A DNA stretch of 64,000 nucleotides from an uncultured Bacilli bacterium (GCA_947626565.1 CANQSQ010000001.1:28900-92899), one strand, 5' to 3'. Shown: positions 45,758 to 55,447, counted from the stretch's first letter. Numbers and translations are program-made. The notes: a model not told the origin generated them from the sequence alone.

Positions 45758-47737
45758 ATGGCAAAAAATAAAGATAATGTTCAAAGAAAATCAAAAATGG
45801 GATTAATTTTAAATATTTTTTTATTTATAGCGATAGGTACAAGTGCTTTTGCTATTTATGAAATATTTCTTTTAGATTCAATAGAAAATGTACTGCGCTA
45901 TATAGTAATAGGTATTCTTTTTCTGATAGATATTTTGTTAATTTGGAAACGTTTACGAATAAATAAAAGAAAAAAGAAGAAAAAGCCAAGAAAAGTTCTA
46001 TTTATTGTTTTTATGATTATATACTCTATTCTATGTGGAGCTGTTGGTGGAGTAATAAATTACATATATGGTCAAGTAGATAATATTAATAAAGTTTATG
46101 TAACTTACACCTCAGATTTAATTACGATGAGTAAGAATCCGGCTAAAGAGATTACTGATGTAAAGGACTTTACAATTGGTATTTTGGAAGATAAAAAATC
46201 ACCTGAGGGCTATATTATTCCACAGGAAATTATTAAAGAACATAATTTGAATGATGAAAATGAAATTAAAACATATGATAATTATAATTCAATGCTAGCA
46301 GATTTGTATGCTGATGAATTAGATGCGATGTTTATTACTAGTACTTATGTTTCGACATTTAAAGATATTACAGGTTTTGAAAATATTGAGACCGATACAA
46401 AAATTATCATTTCTAAAGATAAGAAAATGCGTAAAGCTGAAACTAGTGCCGTTGAGAAAGCTTCTTCTGGTAAAGATATAACGGAACCATTTACTATTTT
46501 ATTAATGGGAATTGATTCAACGGATGAGGTTTTAGAGAAAAATGCAGTTGCTAACGGAGATACATTAATTTTAATTACATTTAATCCTAAAACTTTAAAT
46601 GCTACGATGTTTTCAATACCACGTGATAGTTATGTACCAATATCTTGTTGGTCTGGAAAACCAGAGAATAAAATAACACATGCGGCTGCTTATGGAAATG
46701 ATTGTATGATGAATACAATTGAAGAATATTTTGATGTTAACATTGATTATTATGCTAAGATTAATTTTAAAGGTTTAGTTAAGTTAGTTGATGCTGTAGG
46801 TGGAGTTGAAGTTGATGTACCTATAGAGTTATGTACTGATGATTCTTCACGTGGACAAGAACGTTGTATTCAACCGGGTCATCAAGTATTAAATGGTGAA
46901 GATGCCTTAGTATTTGCTAGAAATAGAAAAGCTTTTGCTAATGGTGATTTTGCTAGAGCAGAACATCAACAAGAAATTATAATGGCTTTAATAAATAAAA
47001 TGAAAGGAATTTCTAGTATTTCAAAGTTTACAGAAATTTTAAATACTATTTCTAATAGTTTAGATACTAATTTAACAACAAAACAAATATTATCATTCTA
47101 TAATGTAGGTAAAGATATTGTAAAGAAAAGTTTATCAGCAGATGATGCTGATTTGGTAAATATTCAAAGATTATATTTAAGTGGTACGGGACAAATGATT
47201 TATGATGAAAGAATGCGTTTAGTACTATGGGATTATATTCCTAATAAAGATAGTCGTAAGGATATAATTCAAGCTATGAAAGAAAACTTAGAGTTAGTAG
47301 AACATGAAGAAATTAAACAATTTAGTTTTTCTATAAATGAGCCATACGAAAAAGAAGTTATTGGTAGTGGTCCATATAGAACAAATAGTACTTATAAGTT
47401 ATTGCCTAGCTTTATTGGTGATAGTGAAGCTGATGCGCGAGCTTATGCTATTAAATATGGAATTAGTGTTACCTTTGTAGGTTCTGGTGGTTATGTAATT
47501 GATCAAAGTTATCCAGCTAATAAAAGAATGGATTTGATAAAGGGTTCAGTTACTTTAACCTTATCAGGAAGTAGTAAGGCAAATGATAAAAAAGATGATG
47601 AGGAAGATGATGAAAAAGAAAAAGACGATGATGAAATTGAGGGCAAACCAGCAGAGCCTGAAGCATCACCTGAAGCGTCACCTGAAGCATCACCTGGAGA
47701 AACAATTCCACCTGAGTTACAGGATTCTGAAGAATAA
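45758..47737 (+). CDS. LytR-CpsA-Psr (LCP) family wall glycopolymer ligase with additional domains
   Basis: About 659 residues. Three N-terminal membrane helices (~8-110) are followed by a solute-binding-like segment (~120-225, FTIGILEDKKSPEGYIIPQEI...DAMFITSTYV). The LCP domain (~240-400) shows PFTILLMGIDS, NGDTLILITFNPKT, SIPRDSYVPI, AKINFKGLVKLVDAVGGVEVDVP and FARNRKAFANGDFARAEHQQ. A PASTA-like segment (~550-600, SFIGDSEADARAYAIKYGISVTF) and an acidic tail with PEAS repeats end it. LCP enzymes move polymer from lipid carrier to peptidoglycan, the logical last step for the upstream locus. The track start 45746 is a GTG within the GGAGG site; ATG 45758 is preferred. Confidence 0.92.
   Translation: MAKNKDNVQRKSKMGLILNIFLFIAIGTSAFAIYEIFLLDSIENVLRYIVIGILFLIDILLIWKRLRINKRKKKKKPRKVLFIVFMIIYSILCGAVGGVINYIYGQVDNINKVYVTYTSDLITMSKNPAKEITDVKDFTIGILEDKKSPEGYIIPQEIIKEHNLNDENEIKTYDNYNSMLADLYADELDAMFITSTYVSTFKDITGFENIETDTKIIISKDKKMRKAETSAVEKASSGKDITEPFTILLMGIDSTDEVLEKNAVANGDTLILITFNPKTLNATMFSIPRDSYVPISCWSGKPENKITHAAAYGNDCMMNTIEEYFDVNIDYYAKINFKGLVKLVDAVGGVEVDVPIELCTDDSSRGQERCIQPGHQVLNGEDALVFARNRKAFANGDFARAEHQQEIIMALINKMKGISSISKFTEILNTISNSLDTNLTTKQILSFYNVGKDIVKKSLSADDADLVNIQRLYLSGTGQMIYDERMRLVLWDYIPNKDSRKDIIQAMKENLELVEHEEIKQFSFSINEPYEKEVIGSGPYRTNSTYKLLPSFIGDSEADARAYAIKYGISVTFVGSGGYVIDQSYPANKRMDLIKGSVTLTLSGSSKANDKKDDEEDDEKEKDDDEIEGKPAEPEASPEASPEASPGETIPPELQDSEE
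47657..47692 (+). repeat. 12-bp coding tandem repeat (PEAS x3)
   Basis: Three copies of cctgaagcatca (one with a single change) encode Pro-Glu-Ala-Ser in the C-terminal tail of the LCP protein. This is a slippage-prone spacer sequence. Confidence 0.85.
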
Positions 47738-47749
47738 CTATTAACAAAA

Positions 47750-47772
47750 AGAAAGCACTTAGGTGCTTTTTT
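47750..47772 (+). terminator. Terminator of the LCP gene
   Basis: AAAGCAC/GTGCTTT stem with a 4-nt loop followed by TTT. Confidence 0.85.
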
Positions 47773-47779
47773 AGTGACT

Positions 47780-47810
47780 AAAAAAAGATGTCAACTTATA
47801 TAGTGACATC
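47780..47810 (-). terminator. Terminator of the ltaS operon
   Basis: GATGTCA/TGACATC 7-bp stem with a 10-nt loop, followed by TTTTTTT on the minus strand. Confidence 0.8.
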
Positions 47811-47821
47811 CCCTACTCTGT

Positions 47822-48448
47822 TTATTTTAATTCTACTAGACTAAGTTTAAAGTCATCATGAATAAAGATTAGTGTAGCCTCAGTTTGATATGAAGAATAT
47901 TTTTCATCGGTATAAGTCCATTTTACTTTAACCTTATAAGCTTCCTCATCAGAAGTGTTATTATAAGCAAAGATGTCTTTATCAAGGCTTTCAATTGTTA
48001 TTTCATCGACAACTTGTAATTCTTGTTTACGATTATCATATATATTACTTTCTAAGTATTTGTAGTAAGTATTTTCAGCATTTTCTAAGAAGTTATTAAG
48101 AACATCTTTATAGACAAATTCTACTCCTCCGACATCTGTTTTAGCTGTTTTATCTTCTAAGGAATAAAAGTCAAAGACAAACATTTCAGCTATTTTTTTG
48201 ACATAAGCTTCTTCATCAACTTCTTTAGCAGATAAAATTTCTTTTAATTCACTAAACATTTCCTTGTACTTTTTAGGTTTATTTTCTTTTAAATTATAGC
48301 CATATTTTTTGATGGAATTCTCTATTTTTACTTCTTTTACTTCAGGTTCCTTATCCTTTAATTTTACTAGGATAAAGCCCACTAAACATAATGCAATAAT
48401 TATAACAATAATGGTAAGGATTATTTTAGGTTTTTTCTTTAATTTCAT
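47822..48448 (-). CDS. Membrane-anchored extracytoplasmic protein of unknown function
   Basis: 208 residues. A basic start and one membrane helix (~9-30, IILTIIVIIIALCLVGFILV) precede an external alpha+beta domain rich in Lys/Glu/Tyr. The final beta-rich part (YKVKVKWTYTDEKYSSYQTEATLIFIHDDFKLSLVEL) looks like an NTF2-like or cystatin-like fold, which is only a guess. No lipobox Cys is correctly placed. It lies 1 nt after ltaS and is certainly co-transcribed, so it may assist LTA synthesis. Confidence 0.75.
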   Translation of the reverse strand: MKLKKKPKIILTIIVIIIALCLVGFILVKLKDKEPEVKEVKIENSIKKYGYNLKENKPKKYKEMFSELKEILSAKEVDEEAYVKKIAEMFVFDFYSLEDKTAKTDVGGVEFVYKDVLNNFLENAENTYYKYLESNIYDNRKQELQVVDEITIESLDKDIFAYNNTSDEEAYKVKVKWTYTDEKYSSYQTEATLIFIHDDFKLSLVELK

Positions 48449-48449
48449 T

Positions 48450-50531
48450 TTATTCTCCTTCTAATTCTTTACTATTTCTTTCTTTGTTTTCATTTAGTAA
48501 GTCAAAGACAATTATATCATCTGAAACATCAAGTAATTTAGTTGTATATTCGTTGTTTCTTTTAATTTCATCTTCAGTAATAGCCTCATTAGTTAAAGAT
48601 AGATAAGCTCCTTTTTGGCTATTATAATAAACTTTATTAGTAACCCAATTACCATTAGGGAAAACTACAATATTATTATCTTTTATATTAAAAATATCAT
48701 GACCTAATTGGTATTTATTGTAGAAACCAAACATATTACCTAAAGTTGGCATAACATCATACATACCCATAACATCGGTAATTTCTTTATTTAATTCGGT
48801 ACCTTTCATATCTTTAGTCCATATTAGGAATGGAACTTTACGACCTAATTCATATTGATATGAGTCATATTCTTTATATTCAGGGTCATCATCAGAAAGA
48901 ATTGAATCTGTTTCTTTATCATAATTATATAATCTATTATAGTCTTTTTTAGGTAAACGAGCATCATGATCACCATATAGAACTAAAACAGTATTGTCTA
49001 GAAGACCTTCTTTATCTAAATTATCAATGAATTCACCAAGGGCTTCATCAGCATAATGGTATGATTTAAAGTAATTACCTAATTTAGTTCCTTCCATATA
49101 AGGATGAATTACTTCTTCAGTAGTACCATCTTCATTGGTTATTGTTTCTTTCATGTTAACTTCAAATTCCCCATACTTTTCAACGTCAGAGAATGGTGTA
49201 TGATTGGTCAACATTATAAGTAAGCCATACCAATTTTTATTTTCTTTATTAATCTTTTTTATCTTAGATATAGATTGAGTAAAGAATTCTTTATCAGATA
49301 GACCTAATCCAATAGTATTTTCTTTGGTAACTTCATAATCTTTTTTACTAAAAAATCTATCGTAACCTAAAGATTCGTGCATACTACGACGATTCCAAAA
49401 ATCAGCATTATTAGCATGCATACTAAATGTATAATATCCTTTTTCTTTTAAAAGCTTAGGAGTAGAAATATATTCTCTATTATAGTAAGAGACAAAAGCC
49501 GTGCCACTTTTAGTTGGCATCAAGGAAGTATTATAAGTTAATTCGGCATCACTACTCGTTCCAACACTAACTTGAGAATAAAAATTAGAAAAATACATTC
49601 CTTCTTTAGTTAAACGATTCAAAGTTGGAGTTACTTCAATGTCATTAAAACGAAGATCTATAGCATTAGCTTGCATACTTTCAGCATGAATAACAATAAC
49701 ATTCTTACCAGCAAAGATATTAGTATATTCATTTTTTTGAGATTCAGATGGAGTTTCGGCAAAATAATCAAGGAATTCTTTTTTAGCTTTGTCATAACCA
49801 AACATAGAATTTATTTTAGGTTGAATAGTTGTTATGACGTCGTTTGCTTGATAAACATAAATACCAAAACGCATAACGATATATTCTTTATTCCATTGTT
49901 TAGCAAATCTTGATACATCTAATGGAGTCATAGTAATTAAGAAGATAACGGCTAAAACACCACCAACAGTTAAAGTTTGAAACATTCTTTTTTTACGTTC
50001 TGATTTAATTTCAATTTTACGATAATAGTTCTTTTTCTTTAACTTAGCATTAACGATAATTAAAATTATAGGACTTAAGATATAAACTAAATCTTTTAAT
50101 TGAATGACATTTTCTACAACGGCATCACCGACATCACCAATATATTGCGTAAGAGAAAGCATGGAAACGGAGGCAAAAGAAGTATAAAAAGTATAATAAA
50201 TAGAATTTATCATACAAATAGCTGTTAAGAAGATATTAACACTAAGAAAATAAGTAAATCGATTCTTTGGTTTAAATAAATAGCCTAACGAACCAATAAG
50301 AACAACAACTGTTACATCAGCTAAAATGGCTTTAATAGATAGATAGTTTTCTAGCATGTGCATGCAGAAAAATCTTAATAGTGTAGAATTAATAACACTT
50401 AATATAACAAAAGTTAAAAACAAAATATTATTCTTCATATAAGCGCTAATTAAATGTTCTGTTTTAATACGAATAATATTTTTTTTAATTTTATCAAATA
50501 AATTGCTCATAGCATTTTTTATGTTTTTCAT
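48450..50531 (-). CDS. ltaS: Lipoteichoic acid synthase (LtaS family)
   Basis: 693 residues. Five N-terminal membrane helices (~25-215) are followed by an external sulfatase-type domain (~255-640). Visible are the metal-binding IHAESMQANAID, the catalytic Thr region SQVSVGTSSDAELTYNTSLMP, and the late site YGDHDARLPK. It polymerises glycerol phosphate from phosphatidylglycerol onto a glycolipid anchor outside the membrane, releasing diacylglycerol that the kinase encoded at 5016-5942 could recycle. No second LtaS or LtaP copy is in this window. It is preceded by a good promoter (TTGAAA-17-TATAAT) and CGAGGTTG. Confidence 0.92.
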   Translation of the reverse strand: MKNIKNAMSNLFDKIKKNIIRIKTEHLISAYMKNNILFLTFVILSVINSTLLRFFCMHMLENYLSIKAILADVTVVVLIGSLGYLFKPKNRFTYFLSVNIFLTAICMINSIYYTFYTSFASVSMLSLTQYIGDVGDAVVENVIQLKDLVYILSPIILIIVNAKLKKKNYYRKIEIKSERKKRMFQTLTVGGVLAVIFLITMTPLDVSRFAKQWNKEYIVMRFGIYVYQANDVITTIQPKINSMFGYDKAKKEFLDYFAETPSESQKNEYTNIFAGKNVIVIHAESMQANAIDLRFNDIEVTPTLNRLTKEGMYFSNFYSQVSVGTSSDAELTYNTSLMPTKSGTAFVSYYNREYISTPKLLKEKGYYTFSMHANNADFWNRRSMHESLGYDRFFSKKDYEVTKENTIGLGLSDKEFFTQSISKIKKINKENKNWYGLLIMLTNHTPFSDVEKYGEFEVNMKETITNEDGTTEEVIHPYMEGTKLGNYFKSYHYADEALGEFIDNLDKEGLLDNTVLVLYGDHDARLPKKDYNRLYNYDKETDSILSDDDPEYKEYDSYQYELGRKVPFLIWTKDMKGTELNKEITDVMGMYDVMPTLGNMFGFYNKYQLGHDIFNIKDNNIVVFPNGNWVTNKVYYNSQKGAYLSLTNEAITEDEIKRNNEYTTKLLDVSDDIIVFDLLNENKERNSKELEGE

Positions 50532-50552
50532 ATTTACAACCTCGCTTATTAT

Positions 50553-50581
50553 ATTATAGCACTATAAAAAGCAATTTTCAA
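50553..50581 (-). promoter_or_regulatory. Promoter of the ltaS operon
   Basis: The minus strand reads TTGAAA, 17 bp, TATAAT with a TGC extended -10, about 22 nt upstream of the ATG. Confidence 0.75.
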
Positions 50582-50593
50582 TCTTATATAATT

Positions 50594-50624
50594 ATGAAAA
50601 AACACTTCAATTATTGGAAGTGCT
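50594..50624 (-). terminator. Terminator after the YihY-like gene
   Basis: CACTTC/GAAGTG stem with an 8-nt loop, followed by TTTTTT on the minus strand. It overlaps the stop codon. Confidence 0.75.
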
Positions 50625-51449
50625 TATTTCTATAGTTTTATTATTTTCCTCATAAATACTAGCATTTATACCCATACCTAAGACAAAGATATAAGATAAT
50701 ATATAAACCCAGATTAAGAGAATTAAGAGATTGGAAATACTGCCATAAAAGATACTGTAAGTAGAGAAACGTTTTATATAAAAAGCATATATTTCAGTAG
50801 CAATAATCCAACCAATAGTAGTAAATATAGCCCCTTTAGTAGTAGTATGACTAGGTATTTGTTTATCAGGAGCAATTACATATAATAATTTTATGATAAA
50901 ATAAAGAATACTTATAACAAAAGGGTATTTTAAAACTTGGAACATATTATAAAAGAATTCTAGAGTTGTATAATCAGTAACAAATATTTTTAAGATTTTG
51001 AATAAACTATCACCAAAGATAGGAATTAAAAATAAAGTAAAGTATAAAACAACCATTAGAAAAATCATAATAATAGCTTTTAGACGACGACTGATAATAT
51101 CTCTTGGAGTTATTTTATAAATTTCATTAGAAGTTATAATCATAGAATGCGTACCATTAGAAGCTAAAATGAAGGCTGAGATAAAGAAAACTATGATATT
51201 AAAATTAAGGCCTTGACCCCCTATTAAGCCCTTTATTATATCAGCTATTTCTTTGGGTACTGAATCACCAATAGATACGGATAAGGCATTAGGTGATAAA
51301 GATAAAGATGAAGCAATAGTACCAATTAAAGCAATAGTAGGAATTAATGACATCACAATAAAAAAAGCAAGTTGACCAGGTAAAATCCTCATCTCAGGCT
51401 TTTTTATTAATTTGATAATGTTTTTAAAAAAACCTCTTGCTTCTTTCAT
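50607..51449 (-). CDS. YihY/BrkB-family (UPF0761) membrane protein
   Basis: 280 residues, six membrane helices. LPGQLAFFIVMSLIPTIALIGTI is the family's A.a.afyaLlSLfPllll motif, and GAIFTTIGWIIATEIYAFYIKRFSTYSIFYGSISNLLILLIWVY is its most conserved C-terminal region. Members were once thought to be RNase BN and are now considered membrane proteins of uncertain role. It is the third gene of a unit starting at 53957, 10 nt after the sensor gene. Confidence 0.92.
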   Translation of the reverse strand: MKEARGFFKNIIKLIKKPEMRILPGQLAFFIVMSLIPTIALIGTIASSLSLSPNALSVSIGDSVPKEIADIIKGLIGGQGLNFNIIVFFISAFILASNGTHSMIITSNEIYKITPRDIISRRLKAIIMIFLMVVLYFTLFLIPIFGDSLFKILKIFVTDYTTLEFFYNMFQVLKYPFVISILYFIIKLLYVIAPDKQIPSHTTTKGAIFTTIGWIIATEIYAFYIKRFSTYSIFYGSISNLLILLIWVYILSYIFVLGMGINASIYEENNKTIEISTSNN

Positions 51450-51459
51450 ATTCGACCTC

Positions 51460-53499
51460 TTATTTATATTCTTCCTTGTTTGTTATCATTTCTAATGTAG
51501 CTTCATTGATAGCATCATCAATAGTTTTAATTTCATCGGTAATCATACTATAACCAATAGCAGCACCAAACTCATGAGGAAGTGTTTTCATTTCTTTAGC
51601 TAACTTTTTAGTATAAGTAGCAATTTGTCTTTCACTATAACCAACTAAATATATCAAGAATTCATTACCATCTGTTCTAATGACTTCACTATTTTCAAGT
51701 TGGGTATTTACAAGGATACCAGCGGCTTTTATAATTAACTGGTCTCCTTCTTCATGACCATAATTATCATTAACGTATTTTACATTATTTAAATCAACCA
51801 TAACTATAGCTTGAGGGAATACTTCACAATCTTCCCACTCAGCTGATTTAGCATTAAGATAATTACGATTTTTCAAAGAAGTTAACATATCTGTATATTT
51901 ATGACGATCAGTAATTTTTATTTTCTTTATTTGCTTTTTCTTTTTCAAAATTAAATATATTATACTAATAATAATTAAAGGAATAAAGATAATAGCTAGA
52001 ACAATGGTATATACTTGTTGGAAGGTAGAATTTTCCAAGATGGAAGCTTTCATATTTTCAATACCACTATTGCGATAATTATAGTAAGAATTAGTATTAA
52101 TTATATAGTTAAATAAATCATAAAAAGCTTCATTATCTTTTTTGACCATAAACTTGTAATCATTCATCATAGTATCTTTATATAGTAGTTTATAATCTTT
52201 AAACTTATCATTTTGATAATATGTATAAATCTCTGAATCTAGAACTATTATACGATTTTCGGCTTTTTCTAGTAAATCATCAAGGTTAGATACACCTTTT
52301 ATTTTAGCATTAGAGTTATTAGTAACATAATTATATAAAGAATCGTCTTTTAACATTATTAAGTCTTGATTTCTTAGACTTTCAAAGGAATTAACGATAT
52401 GATTATCTTCTTGTTTACCTAGAACAACATAATCCTCAATAAAAGTAGATAAAGTAGCAAAATATTTGTCATTATTGTAGTTATAATAGTCAAAGTAAAT
52501 ATCTACTTTACCAGTATCAATAGCTTTTTGAAGTTCTTCTTTGGTAGCATATTCTTTTAATTTGAAATTAATATCAGCTAGGCGGGAAACACGATCAATG
52601 TATTCACCAGCGATACCAGCTAATTTACCATTAACTTTTACTTCATAAGGAATATTTTTAACATAACCATAAACATAGTTTTTAGAAATTAGAGAAGCCT
52701 TTGTTTTGGCATCTAAATCATTTTCATCTAAATAATAATCTAAGTAGGCATCATTGTATTCACTTACATATTTAGTTAAACGCCATTTATTGTAATATTT
52801 TTTTATTATGTCATTCAATTCTTTATTTTTAGAATCTAAGGTCATAACAATTTGTTTTTTCATTTCAGTGAAATAATAATTAATAGAATATTTATCTTTT
52901 TTTATGGTATAATCTAAAAACATGATATTAGGTACAATAACCATATTTACTTGTTCACTATCTAAAGCTTTATATAAATCAGTTATAGACGTGTATGTTT
53001 TGTAAGATAAGTTAGTACCACTTTTTAGATAATAACTTATATCTTCTTCATCTTCTTCAAAGATTCCAAAAGATAAATTTTTCATATCAGTTATATGATT
53101 AATTCTTTGATAAGTCGTACCTACAGCTACATAGTTATCATTAAATAAGAATAAATCATTGTTGGTAAGTTTATCATCATTATCTAATATTCTAATTTGA
53201 TAACTTTTACCTGAAGGATTAGATTCTTTTAAATAAGGTATTTTATTAAATTTAATACCAATGTTATCTTCAAAATCTTTTAAAAAATCAAAAATAACAC
53301 CTGAACCATTAAGTCCATATAAGGGATAATCATTAACCACTTCAAAATCATAGGCTTGATCATTGTTGGATTCAACCCATCTTTTTTCAGAAACTGTTAA
53401 AGTGGTAGTGGAATCATTATGAGTATAATAGCGGTATACAAAAACAAAGGTTACTATTGCAATGATGATTGGTATTATAATTATTAATTTTTTTTTCAT
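51460..53499 (-). CDS. Membrane sensor: two solute-binding domains plus a degenerate GGDEF domain
   Basis: 679 residues. An N-terminal membrane helix (~4-23) precedes two type-3 solute-binding-like domains (~45-245 and ~265-470; DKLTNNDLFLFNDNYVAVGT, GKLAGIAGEYIDRVSRLADINFKL). A second membrane helix (~493-516) and a cytoplasmic GGDEF-type domain (~525-675) follow. The metal-binding VMVDLNNVKYVNDNYGHEEGDQLI is intact, but the signature reads RTDGNEFLIYL, with DGNEF for GGDEF. Catalysis of c-di-GMP is therefore doubtful; it may bind a nucleotide or act as a scaffold. The BvgS-like ligand-binding pair suggests sensing of an amino acid or peptide. It overlaps the preceding gene (TAATG) and precedes yihY. 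Confidence 0.85.
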   Translation of the reverse strand: MKKKLIIIIPIIIAIVTFVFVYRYYTHNDSTTTLTVSEKRWVESNNDQAYDFEVVNDYPLYGLNGSGVIFDFLKDFEDNIGIKFNKIPYLKESNPSGKSYQIRILDNDDKLTNNDLFLFNDNYVAVGTTYQRINHITDMKNLSFGIFEEDEEDISYYLKSGTNLSYKTYTSITDLYKALDSEQVNMVIVPNIMFLDYTIKKDKYSINYYFTEMKKQIVMTLDSKNKELNDIIKKYYNKWRLTKYVSEYNDAYLDYYLDENDLDAKTKASLISKNYVYGYVKNIPYEVKVNGKLAGIAGEYIDRVSRLADINFKLKEYATKEELQKAIDTGKVDIYFDYYNYNNDKYFATLSTFIEDYVVLGKQEDNHIVNSFESLRNQDLIMLKDDSLYNYVTNNSNAKIKGVSNLDDLLEKAENRIIVLDSEIYTYYQNDKFKDYKLLYKDTMMNDYKFMVKKDNEAFYDLFNYIINTNSYYNYRNSGIENMKASILENSTFQQVYTIVLAIIFIPLIIISIIYLILKKKKQIKKIKITDRHKYTDMLTSLKNRNYLNAKSAEWEDCEVFPQAIVMVDLNNVKYVNDNYGHEEGDQLIIKAAGILVNTQLENSEVIRTDGNEFLIYLVGYSERQIATYTKKLAKEMKTLPHEFGAAIGYSMITDEIKTIDDAINEATLEMITNKEEYK

Positions 53500-53957
53500 T
53501 ATTCTGTCCCCGTTCTATCCTTTGTCCAACTAAAATTATCTTTATTATGATGTTTATAACCTATAATTGGAAAATCATTAGCTTCAACATCTTTTTTGAT
53601 AATTACTTGTATATCGTAATATTTTACTTGTTTAGCACTTAATTGTTCTTGAACTTTCGTTCCTAAAGCTTTAGCTTGCTCTAAAGTGGCATTATCATCA
53701 GCAGTAATAATTACATTAATAATACGACCTGATTCTCTAATAGTTGTCTTTTTTACTTCTGATTTTAGAGCTTCAGTAATTTTATCTTTGTCGGTACTTG
53801 ATATTCTAACAGCATCTCTTCCTTCTAGACGATTACCATATAGGGCTTTTTCATCACTAGTAAAGAAGACATGGAATACTTGTACACAAAAAATTACACT
53901 TATGACAAATATAGCAACAGCTATTATAGTTCCTTTATTTTGTTTAATAAAATTCAT
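53499..53957 (-). CDS. Small membrane-anchored protein of unknown function
   Basis: About 152 residues. One N-terminal membrane helix (GTIIAVAIFVISVIFCVQVFHVFF) precedes an external domain of about 120 residues (TIRESGRIINVIITADDNATLEQAKALGTKVQEQLSAKQVKYYDIQVIIKKD) with a beta-alpha-beta look. I do not recognise a family. The track start 53966 is GTG; the ATG at 53957 lies 10 nt after AGGA and is preferred. It is translationally coupled (TAATG) to the sensor gene and may be its partner, for example presenting ligand. Confidence 0.75.
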   Translation of the reverse strand: MNFIKQNKGTIIAVAIFVISVIFCVQVFHVFFTSDEKALYGNRLEGRDAVRISSTDKDKITEALKSEVKKTTIRESGRIINVIITADDNATLEQAKALGTKVQEQLSAKQVKYYDIQVIIKKDVEANDFPIIGYKHHNKDNFSWTKDRTGTE

Positions 53958-53980
53958 ATTACTCACATCCTATTGTTTTA

Positions 53981-54009
53981 ATTATACACTATGTCTTTAG
54001 CTTTTTCAA
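53981..54009 (-). promoter_or_regulatory. Promoter of the sensor/YihY operon
   Basis: On the minus strand, TTGAAA and TATAAT are spaced 17 bp, starting a transcript about 20 nt upstream of the ATG at 53957. Confidence 0.75.
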
Positions 54010-54022
54010 TTACTACTTTTGG

Positions 54023-55447
54023 TTATTTATTTAATTCTTCAGTTAAAATTTTCATAGCCATTTGAGGATTAGCTCCACCTTTAGTTTCTTTCATTACTTG
54101 ACCCATTAAGTATTTAATAGCTCGATCATGACCGGCTTTATAGTCAGTGACACTCTCGGGATTAGTGTTAATAATTTTAGTAATAATATCTCTTAAAGCA
54201 CTGTCATTGGTAATATTTTCGATACCACTAGCGGCAATAATTTCTTTTATAGGAGTATCTTCTTCTAAAACTTTTACGATAATGTCTTTAAGATTTTTAC
54301 TAGTTAAGGTACCATCTTCTAGAAAAGAAATTAAATCAAGAAATCTTTCTTTAGTTAAAGTAGTTTCAGTAATGGTTTTTTCTGTTTTATTTAGGTAAGC
54401 TGAAATATCTCCTAAAAGCAAATTACTAGCTGTCTTAAAGTTAGTTTTGGTTGTTAATAAGGCATTAAAGTAATCGCTTAAAGGTCGATTTTGAATTAAT
54501 TTTGTAGCATTTATTTCAGATAAACCCTTTTCAAGATAAATCTTTTTACGTTCATCTGGTAACATAGGAATGTTTTTTCTTACTTCAGCAATCATTTCAT
54601 CAGTAATATAAAGATAAGGTATATCAGGTTCAGGAAAATAACGATAATCATTACCGGTTTCCTTAACACGCATTAAAACAGTATCTTGAATTTTGTCATC
54701 AAAACGTCTGGTTTGTTCTTTAAAAGTTTCACCTTTATCAAGAAGTTTGGCTTGACGAGCTATTTCTTTTTCAATACTTAGACCAACATTGGAAATAGAA
54801 CCAATATTTTTAATTTCACATTTAGTACCGTAAGGATCAGTAATTTTAGAGCGAAGAGAAACATTAGCATCAGCACGCATAGAACCTTCTTCAATTTTAC
54901 AGTCACTAATATCACAATAGAAAAGAGTTTCACGTAATTTTTCTAAGTATAATTTGGCTTCTTTACCACTAGACATACATGGTTTAGTAACAATTTCAAT
55001 TAAAGGAACACCCGCTCTATTAAAGTCAAGATAGGTTTTAGAACTACGATGGGTACTTTTACAAGTATCTTCTTCTATATGCATTTCTTCAATAGCTATT
55101 TTTTTCTTGGTACCATCTACTTCTATTTCTAAATAACCATCATAACCGATAGGAGTTCTGCTTTGGGTAATTTGATAATTCTTAGGATTGTCAGGATAAA
55201 AATAATTTTTACGATCAAAATGCATTTGTTTTCTAATTTTACAATTTAAAACAGTAGCGGCTTTTAAGGCTAAATTGACAACTTCTTCATTTAAAGTTGG
55301 TAATGTTCCTGGATAACCTAAATCAACAACATTAGTTAAAGAATTAGCCATTTCCCCGTAACCATTTAAAGAATTAGAAAATATTTTAGTTTTAGTTTTT
55401 AATTCAACATGGACTTCTATACCAATTGTGGGAAGATAGTTAGACAT
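54023..55447 (-). CDS. gatB: Aspartyl/glutamyl-tRNA amidotransferase subunit B
   Basis: About 474 residues, full length. TIGIEVHVELKTKTKIFSNS at the start, the kinase-domain HFDRKNYFYPDNPKNYQITQ and HIEEDTCKSTH, DFNRAGVPLIEIVT, EGSMRADANVSLR and EIKNIGS are classic GatB signatures; a C-terminal YqeY-like tail ends it. With GatA and GatC it converts Glu-tRNA(Gln) and/or Asp-tRNA(Asn) to the amide form. The track start 55462 adds five residues upstream; the ATG at 55447 (MSNYLPTIG) after GGAGGTG is preferred and overlaps the gatA stop by 8 nt. Confidence 0.97.
   Translation of the reverse strand: MSNYLPTIGIEVHVELKTKTKIFSNSLNGYGEMANSLTNVVDLGYPGTLPTLNEEVVNLALKAATVLNCKIRKQMHFDRKNYFYPDNPKNYQITQSRTPIGYDGYLEIEVDGTKKKIAIEEMHIEEDTCKSTHRSSKTYLDFNRAGVPLIEIVTKPCMSSGKEAKLYLEKLRETLFYCDISDCKIEEGSMRADANVSLRSKITDPYGTKCEIKNIGSISNVGLSIEKEIARQAKLLDKGETFKEQTRRFDDKIQDTVLMRVKETGNDYRYFPEPDIPYLYITDEMIAEVRKNIPMLPDERKKIYLEKGLSEINATKLIQNRPLSDYFNALLTTKTNFKTASNLLLGDISAYLNKTEKTITETTLTKERFLDLISFLEDGTLTSKNLKDIIVKVLEEDTPIKEIIAASGIENITNDSALRDIITKIINTNPESVTDYKAGHDRAIKYLMGQVMKETKGGANPQMAMKILTEELNK

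Noticed and set aside
47550-47747. Minus-strand ORF rich in VMLQVTLQ repeats
   Set aside because: It is the antisense of the PEAS repeats and acidic tail of the LCP gene.
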